This document shows positions 57,401-64,000 of a DNA stretch of 64,000 bases, piece after piece; within the stretch, counting starts at the first letter, position 1; each line of letters starts with the position of its first letter. This DNA is from Charina bottae. Taxonomy: Eukaryota > Chordata > Lepidosauria > Squamata > Charinaidae. The stretch lies in NCBI GenBank assembly GCA_023362775.1, contig JALMGJ010000002.1:70285414-70349413 (forward strand), read 5' to 3'. Made by a program: the position numbers and the translations under genes. The notes beneath the pieces were generated by a model. It was given only the letters and a program-made list of their open reading frames with translations. It ran no database searches and had not been told where the DNA came from.

Positions 57401-60400
57401 ATAACTTATTTCTCAGTATTGGAAGAGTTAATGAAAAATCAAATAGCCTGATTTCCCATTGGGATTCCGTATCATAAGAATCATATCGTATTAATGTCTC
57501 GCCTACGTAAACTCAGCAAGAGAGCCAATTTGGCCACTCTTTTACTCCCTAAAGCAGATGCTGGCTCTAACGTGGATCCACAAATGGAACAGGAAGAGGA
57601 CAGAAGAAACCGCAAGACAGGGGCTCTCGGTGTTCAGCAGAGCATCCCAGCCCAGATCACATTTTCAGTCTGATGCATTCCTGGTTCAAAGCCAGGGAAC
57701 AAACAAACTGGAATGAGCTCTCTAGCCAAGTGTGTTCAGTTCCTCCGCATCAGGAAAGAACTGCAAATATCTCTTGAGCTCACTTCGGTGATCAATCCTT
57801 CTGGATTCAGCACATAGGACTGTTTCACAGAATCAAGACATCAAGAATCAGAGAAACAATGTTAATATCATGGGTGACCATTAAGGACTGGTCCACAGAG
57901 TATGTTTTCTGTCCAGACAAAAAGTCCTGGTCCTTCTCAGATAAACACAAATGTGCAGGCAAATATAATGTGTGAATAAAGCTATCATAAATCTAGCCAG
58001 CAATGTAGTCCATGTTCATAGCATAACTTTTCCCAACTGTTGTGACTGGTAATGGAAAAGTTCCTCTAAGTTCAATTCAAAATTGGGTCAGCAATTATAA
58101 GCATCAATGGAGAATACTGGAAAAAATAGGACATTGAGTCCTGACTGCATCTTATCACAATGCCGTATCATTTCCACTTGTCTTTTTTTTCCCCCCTGTG
58201 GTCCAACTCATGGACAATGAACAAAACTGGGCAATTACACCTCAAAGTTGATTTCTAAGACTCTAGAAAACTGTGGGCAACTCCACAATGAACTCCAGAG
58301 CCTTAAGGAAAAACAATTATGCAATTTCTGTGCTTGTCTTTAAGTCATAAAGGAGAAGACTTCACATCTTGTTCATTCTGAGGCTTACATGAGGTTATCA
58401 ACAGTTCTATGGAACCCTAGAAATCCTTCTTCTAAAGGGTCTTCTCAAATTAAGGTGATTGTCCAAGACCTGGCATTTAAAATAATAATACATTAATTTG
58501 TGTGTAGAATCTTGTTTTATATTTTGGTTTTTAAGAGCTTCTCAAGAAAATGATGCTTCATTAGTAGTAAACCCAAATACATAACATTGGGCAAATTTAT
58601 ATTCCAGAACAGGTGATTACAAAATTTGCTTGTATAAACACTTGCAATAATGGGAATCATTGCAGACTGCATCCGCAATCATGAACTCACCTAATGCTTT
58701 TTCCTGTTAATGTTACTGAGATTGGTTGGGGTTACTCATTAAAACAAATCTATTGGTGAACCACTGAATATGAGACACAATAACTGATTCTAGGGACAGA
58801 TCATACATCTAAAACCCAAGTTGTTTTGTCAACATTCTTTCACACTAATTTGCCATCTATACTTTAAAAAAAACTTCCACTGAAAGAAAGGTCTGTAGGG
58901 TTAATGAAAAAGGATCTTTGCAAGATTCATGGCAAAATGGATGAAGTTTGTTTTAAGTCCTTTCTCCACCTTCTTGGCTCTTACGAACTTTCCAACCTTT
59001 CCGTTCAGTCATTCTCTGCTGAATCCATCAGCATTTGTTTCCTACTTCCTTAGTAGAGCCTGTACACCCATTACTTCAACATATTTTTTCTATAGGAATT
59101 CTGCATTTTCCTAAGCTTTTAAAACGCTGTATTTTATGCGCAAGTGCATGTGATTTCACCTTCACATACCCTGTAGTGGATATCCATTGCTGTTATGACT
59201 GCTGTACAGAATACAAATACTATGGACATTCACCAAATATTATGTTATACAAAAGCATAGATAGTCCTGCCCTTGATCTCATTCCAGTTCTCTCCAGCAG
59301 TTCAATATTTAATGGAAACCACCAACACATGAATCACGTCAGCAGCATTTCTCTCCCATTCAAGAAATCAATCCCAAGCTTGCTATGTTTCAGAAATGCT
59401 ACTCACCAGCAGCAACCATGCTTTGCCCAAATTTTTAAGCCTGTGAATTTTCTCCCCTGAAGGTAACAGGACTTTATGATAAGGTAGGGGGCTTGAACTG
59501 CAGACATGACACAACAGCAAAGTGTTTTTTAAAAGCCAGTGTTGTAGATTTGATCCAAATACTTCCTTTCCCAACTCACCTTTGCAGGAGTTTTTTGAGT
59601 TTATGATTGGAAGCTCTTTACATTCCATCTAGTTGGATCATTTTGTAAAAGTAGCAAGTAGCCCAAATACAAGACAGTGGCAAATTCTATCACACAACAC
59701 TTCTGCTGCTCTGCCTTTGGGAAGAACGGGCAGGTCTACTACAATTCCTGAGGCTTTTCAGATGGTTGCAGGAAAGTAGTTATATGCTCAGAAGGTTCCA
59801 GTTCCCTTCCCTGGCAAGCAGTTCAACATAGAAAAGGTGGACTCCTTGCCTAATCATGGGCTACATCAGATCTGTAAGGAAGAAACTTCTACAGATTCTC
59901 TCTCTTGTTTTAGAGCCTGAATCAAAGAATTGGCAGAACTCTGTGCATTGGGAAATTCTTGGCAGTCCAAGACACATTAGTATTGGCATCCCCAGTACTC
60001 AATATTTCAAAGCCTTTCCGCAACTACACTATAGTGAAAGCTCTTCAGAAAATGGGCAGAGAAAACCGGGGGGGGGGGGCTACTTTTCTGCTCAAGTAGT
60101 GCATTATTTGTCAGGATATGACCAAACATTTGCAGACACATTTCTTTATATCCATGTTCTTTGTGCCACTTCCCTGAAGTTTCCCTCGGAGTGGATTTCA
60201 GGGATAGAGCAGCTGTTCTGCACTACATTTGTCTCCTAGAAAGATGAAGAGATTGAGGACAAGCAAATAGAAGACTGGAGAAAGGCTTCTCTTTCCCCCG
60301 AGTCAGCAGTTATGTGACCCAGCAGGCAGCAGTGTAACAATTTCATCCTTTTCCACCAGAATTGAATTAGTTTGAAGCCAAAATCAGATTTGTGAGCCCA

Positions 60401-60949
60401 GCACTCTTGACAGCAAACCCTTTACTTTGTCAGGCAGCTGTTAACTGTTTCCCTCAGAGCTTGAAGAGGAGGAGGAGGAGGGGCTGACTGGGACAATTAC
60501 AAATGGATGTCTGTGCACAAGCCACTCCAGGTGGGTGCAGCTGAACCACCTGCTCCTACAGAGCAGCTCCAGGTTCCTGCCAGATCTGTAATTTATAAGC
60601 AGACAAAGTGAAAAATAAACCCAATTCCATACTCTTTCCTCTGGATATCTAAGCAGGACAGAGATTCCAATCAAACATATGGTCCTGCCACATACCTGCA
60701 CCCTTAGTTCTAAAAAATAAAGTGTATATCGCTGGTTATATACAAATGACATCCTTAATTGGCAGGTATTAGGTTGGTTCTATCACAGCTATATGTTCAC
60801 TATGTGGCAGCAAAAGTGTGTATAGGTAAATTGGTGAGAAATGCTATTAGTTTATCTTTTCCTAGCATTACAGATAAAATTGTTCAGGAAAAAAAACGTA
60901 ACAAATAGTCTTAAAATGCAATAATCTTGAACACATTCTTCTTGCAGAC
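57401..60949. other. Unassigned intronic sequence
   Basis: Open frames of 60-141 codons at 58929-60239 resemble no known protein. A G11 run near 60069 and a short GGA repeat at 60464-60483 are present. Confidence 0.4.
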
Positions 60950-61060
60950 TAGGTCATGGGACCGTAGGTCAGATGTTACTGAACTACAACTGCCTTGATC
61001 TTCACCACTAGCCATGCTGCCCAGGGGTTCTGGAAGCAATAGTTTATCAACTTCTGTAAG
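60950..61060. mobile_element. Degenerate palindromic MITE relic
   Basis: TGAACTACAACTGCC, CTAGCCATGCTG and GGGGTTCTGGAAGCAATAGT are weak inverted matches in the style of the 30808 hairpin family. The ends are lost. Confidence 0.35.
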
Positions 61061-61329
61061 AACAATAGATTTCCATCCCTGTCTTTGAGACTAAAATCTC
61101 AAGGCCCAGAAAACCAAACTGTTATCTTTTTATTTTCTACTTTTTTTCCTGTTTGTTTTTTGTTTTGTTTTGTTTTTCCTTCACAGAAAACCTCCTATAG
61201 AGGAAAACTTGGAATAGCTGCTGAATGTCTTTTAATTGGTAATATGATAAACTTAATGTGAATATACCCTTAAACTGAAGTAAGGCTTAAAACTGGCTCA
61301 GCTAGAAATCAGTATAAAGACATCAGGTT

Positions 61330-62239
61330 AATGATAGGAGAATGCAATGCTAAAGTTGGAAGTACAAGAGCATCTGCAACAATAGGAATATTTAGGTTTG
61401 GTGTATGAAATGAAAGAGGAGACAGATGAATAGAGTTCTGCCAAGAAAATTAAATGTTTGTAGCAAATGCGTTCTCCAACAAGCTAAAAGCTTACTCTGC
61501 ATATGGACATCATTGAATGGACATAGCAAAACCAAACTTTCTATATGCTCTGCAAGCAAAAATAGGAAAGAGCTGATGATGACTGCAACTCAGATAACAA
61601 ACTCCTTCTTGTAAAATTACAGTTTAATCTAAATAAAATAAATAAAATAATCAAATCAACAATATATACTCTCAGCAATATTCTATATGATTATATGGGA
61701 AAAGTATAGAATGGATTGAATGGATTAAATTTGATAAGCTGCCCAAAGAACAGTAAAAAAAACCCAAAATTCATGATACAAGTGATATATCACTAAACTA
61801 GAATCTGACATTATAGATAGTTAAATGGGCCCTAGAAAATACTCCTACCAACAATGCTACAGGAATGGATGAAATACCAGCAGAACTGTTTAAAATCTTG
61901 CATGATGATGCAGTTAAAGTGCTACTTGCATTGTGTAAGCAAGTATGATACACAGAGCTAAGGAACTTTAAATGATCAGTTTATTTTCCAAGACCAAAGA
62001 TGGGCAATGCAAAAAAATGCTCAAATTACCAAACAAATGCACTTTGCTTACACTCTAGTATGAAAATATTCAAGCTCTTGCAATCCAGAGTTCAACAATA
62101 CATGAACTACCATTAGAAGCTGGATTCAAAAGAGGCAAAAGCAACAGATACCACATTGTTAACGTTTGACAGGTAATGGAAAAGGCAATGGAGTTTCAAA
62201 AAGAACTCTGTTTTTGTCTTAGTGATTATACTAAGATTC
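61330..62239 (+). mobile_element. Old RTE-BovB LINE relic, endonuclease to reverse transcriptase
   Basis: Decayed plus-strand ORF2. Endonuclease block: CNAKVGS, then IEFCQEN across stops. Reverse transcriptase block: ATGMDEIPAELFKILHDDAV followed by KVLLALCKQV, matching the BovB ATGPDGIPAELFKILKDDAV region; later FCLSDYTK stands where BovB has the FIDYAKAFD catalytic block. The copy stops there because another LINE begins at about 62240. Confidence 0.8.
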
Positions 62240-62405
62240 TCACTGGCTGGATCGTCACCTTGTTGTGATGAGTGGGCTGTGTGTTCCCAATGAACCCTGT
62301 GAGCGAAGCCGTCAGGAGTCATGTACTCCTGGCAGGGTCACCCATGGCGGTAAGGTCCAGGGGGAGGAACCAGACAAAGAACGATCCACGAAAGTCCTCA
62401 ACAGG

Positions 62406-62449
62406 CGGAAGATAACAAAGTGTATTGCGGAAGATAACAAAGTGTATTG
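62406..62449 (+). repeat. 22-bp tandem duplication in the LINE 5' region
   Basis: Two adjacent copies of CGGAAGATAACAAAGTGTAT-TG (62406-62427 and 62428-62449). Confidence 0.9.
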
Positions 62450-62937
62450 TTACAATGGCTGTGAAGGCGGATGAAGGCTGCAGCAGACAAAAGGTCACCA
62501 ATCGTCATGGTATCCATGCCATTGGATTAGAGCCTTTTTCTGTGAAGGTTGTGTGCTGATCATTGTGCACCGATCTCCACACATAAAACAAATTCACACA
62601 CAGGCGTCTTCCAACCACACCAAACCCAAAACAACCAAAAGTCCCATGGCGATTGACGAATGGCAACGGGGGCAGGACTGTGAAATCCGTAAGCTCCTAG
62701 TCATGGACCAGCACATGGGCGGTGGATATGGATTCAGTCGTCCTGACTCAAGGTTCGAGGCAGTTGAGTAGTTCGGCAGCTGTATCCACGACTGAGCAGC
62801 CCTATTTAGGATCCACTCTGCTCACCCCATATGGGGAGGGGGCTAGAAAAGGTGCCCTAAACATAGTCTGCCTCATTTTCTCCCTGACTGGACTACCGCG
62901 ACCAGTGGGGTCACCATCTAGCGGTCGTAAAAGACAC

Positions 62938-63508
62938 ATGAATTTTGGAACATGGAATATACGGACACTGCAAGACAATATGGATAGTGAACGACCTGAA
63001 TGTAGGACTGCCATTATTGCAAGGGAGCTGAGACGTTTTAATATTGATATAGCAGCACTCCAAGAAACTCGAAGAGCAGGAGAAGGACAGTTGAAGGAAG
63101 AAAAAGGAGGTTATACCTTCTTTTGGAAAGGACTGCCTGAACAATGGGGTAGGCTTTGCTATCAAAAACGACCTTGTGAAGCTGTCAGAAGTTCCCACTG
63201 GGATTAACGAACGACTCTCAATTCTCCGAATAAAACTCGCCAAAAACCAACAGGCAACTATCCTAGGTGCTTACGAACCAAAGCTAGATGCAGATGAGGA
63301 TATCAAGGAAAAATTTTATACCCAGCTGGACACCATCTTATCAGAGATACCAAAGGAGGATAAAATTATCCTCCTGGGCGATTTCAATGCAAGAGTTGGG
63401 CGTGACTTTGATTTGTGGCCGGGGATCATTGGGAAAGAAGGAGTTGACAATAGCAACATGAATGGAATCTTACATCGCCTGAGCTCTGCGAGTGTAGCTT
63501 TCTCCTGA
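62938..63508 (+). pseudogene. RTE-like LINE endonuclease, frameshifted and truncated
   Basis: Apurinic/apyrimidinic-type endonuclease that would nick target DNA for LINE insertion. It begins MNFGTWNIRTLQDN, with the metal-binding Asn in TWN. The catalytic Glu is in LQETRR. The frame shifts between about 63140 and 63180, after which LPTGINERL-type sequence (here VPTGINERLSILRIKLAKN) and the GDFN motif (LLGDFNARVG) are intact. The terminal SDH-type motif is gone, removed by the deletion at about 63470. The stop at 63506-63508 lies beyond the junction, in the C-terminal part of the LINE protein. Confidence 0.8.
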
Positions 63509-64000
63509 ATGAAGCGTAGAGTGTTTGAGGATCGGGACATTCGCAGGGAGACCAAAATGCTTGTTTACAAAGCCATTGTACTACCAACCCTTCTGTACGC
63601 CTCTGAAACATGGACCCTCTACAAACGCCACCTCCAACTTCTTGAAAGATTCCATCAACGCTGCCTCCAAAAAATTCTGCAAATTACTTGGGAAGATAGG
63701 CGGACTAATGTTAGCGTATTAGAAGAAGCGAAAACCACCAGCATTGAAACAATGATCATCCAACATCAACTTCGCTGGACTGGCCATGTTGTTCAAATGC
63801 CTGACCATCGTCTTCCAAAGCAGCTACTTTACTCCCAACTTAAGAATGGAAAACGGAATATTGGTGGACAGCAAAAGAGATTCAAAGACACTCTCAAAGC
63901 TAATTTTAAAAAATGTAATATCAGCATTGAGAACTGGGAAGCCCTAACTCATGAGCGTTTCAATTGGAGGTCAGCCTTTATTAATGGCGCTATGGACTTT

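Larger units (their letters stand above)
62240..64000 (+). mobile_element. RTE-like LINE with 5' region, internally deleted, runs off the window
   Basis: A 5' untranslated region of about 700 bp (starting near TGGATCGTCACCTTGTTGTG and containing a 22-bp tandem duplication at 62406-62449) precedes the coding region. The endonuclease follows with FGTWNIRTLQDN, DIAALQETRR and, after a frameshift near 63170, LLGDFNARVG. The frame then jumps at about 63470 from the endonuclease (NSNMNGIL) to the far C-terminal part (SASVAFS, KRRVFEDRDIR, LPTLLYASETWTLYKRHL, RWTGHVV), so the reverse transcriptase core is missing. The element continues past 64000. Confidence 0.85.

Noticed and set aside
58929..60239. 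Frames of 61-141 codons, candidate exons
   Set aside because: No known domain and no consistent splice-site pairs; left as unassigned intron.

Overview
The window is vertebrate nuclear DNA and almost certainly comes from a squamate reptile (a lizard, possibly a snake). The evidence is its repeats: RTE-BovB LINEs, a tRNA-derived SINE whose tail copies the BovB 3' end and finishes in ACCTTT units (the layout of Sauria SINEs), L2- and CR1-type LINEs, a Penelope-like element, a 5S rRNA-derived SINE relic and many short hAT transposons. No bacterial-type gene, operon, CRISPR array, rRNA gene or free-standing tRNA gene was seen.

Only one host coding segment is supported: a 183-bp exon on the minus strand (44216-44398) with clean splice sites. 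It encodes 61 residues of the late sema domain of a class A plexin, most like plexin A1. On that reading the rest of the window is two large introns of one minus-strand gene: 44399-64000 is upstream of the exon and 1-44215 is downstream. No other exon could be recognised by eye, so short exons may have been missed.

Layout. 1-15 kb: mostly unassigned intron, with a BovB fragment, a GC-rich palindromic repeat, a SINE, two short hAT-type elements and relics of a BovB-related LINE with an ATCA-type tail. 15-28 kb: LINE relics, a 76-bp Penelope tail insertion, SINEs, a hAT element with an 8-bp duplication and a TA-flanked MITE. 30-38 kb: a dense cluster of three hAT elements, CR1 and L1 pieces, a truncated SINE and a well-preserved L2-type LINE with a 490-codon uninterrupted reverse transcriptase frame. 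38-44 kb: repeat-poor intron. 43.6-53 kb: a hAT element with a perfect 8-bp duplication, the plexin exon, an old L2 copy, the 5S-SINE relic, BovB and SINE copies, and a Penelope-like element encoding a GIY-YIG endonuclease between perfect 20-bp duplications. 53-64 kb: repeat-poor intron, then BovB inside an L1 tail, and at the right edge an RTE-like LINE inserted into a decayed BovB copy.

The elements show who mobilised whom. The SINE tails and BovB tails share the same 16 bases. Five SINE, BovB or Penelope insertions have perfect target duplications of 11-20 bp and one SINE has a near-perfect one. Several insertions are nested, which gives relative ages. I saw no sign of an undescribed multi-gene system; the points of interest are retroelement biology and small transposon structure.
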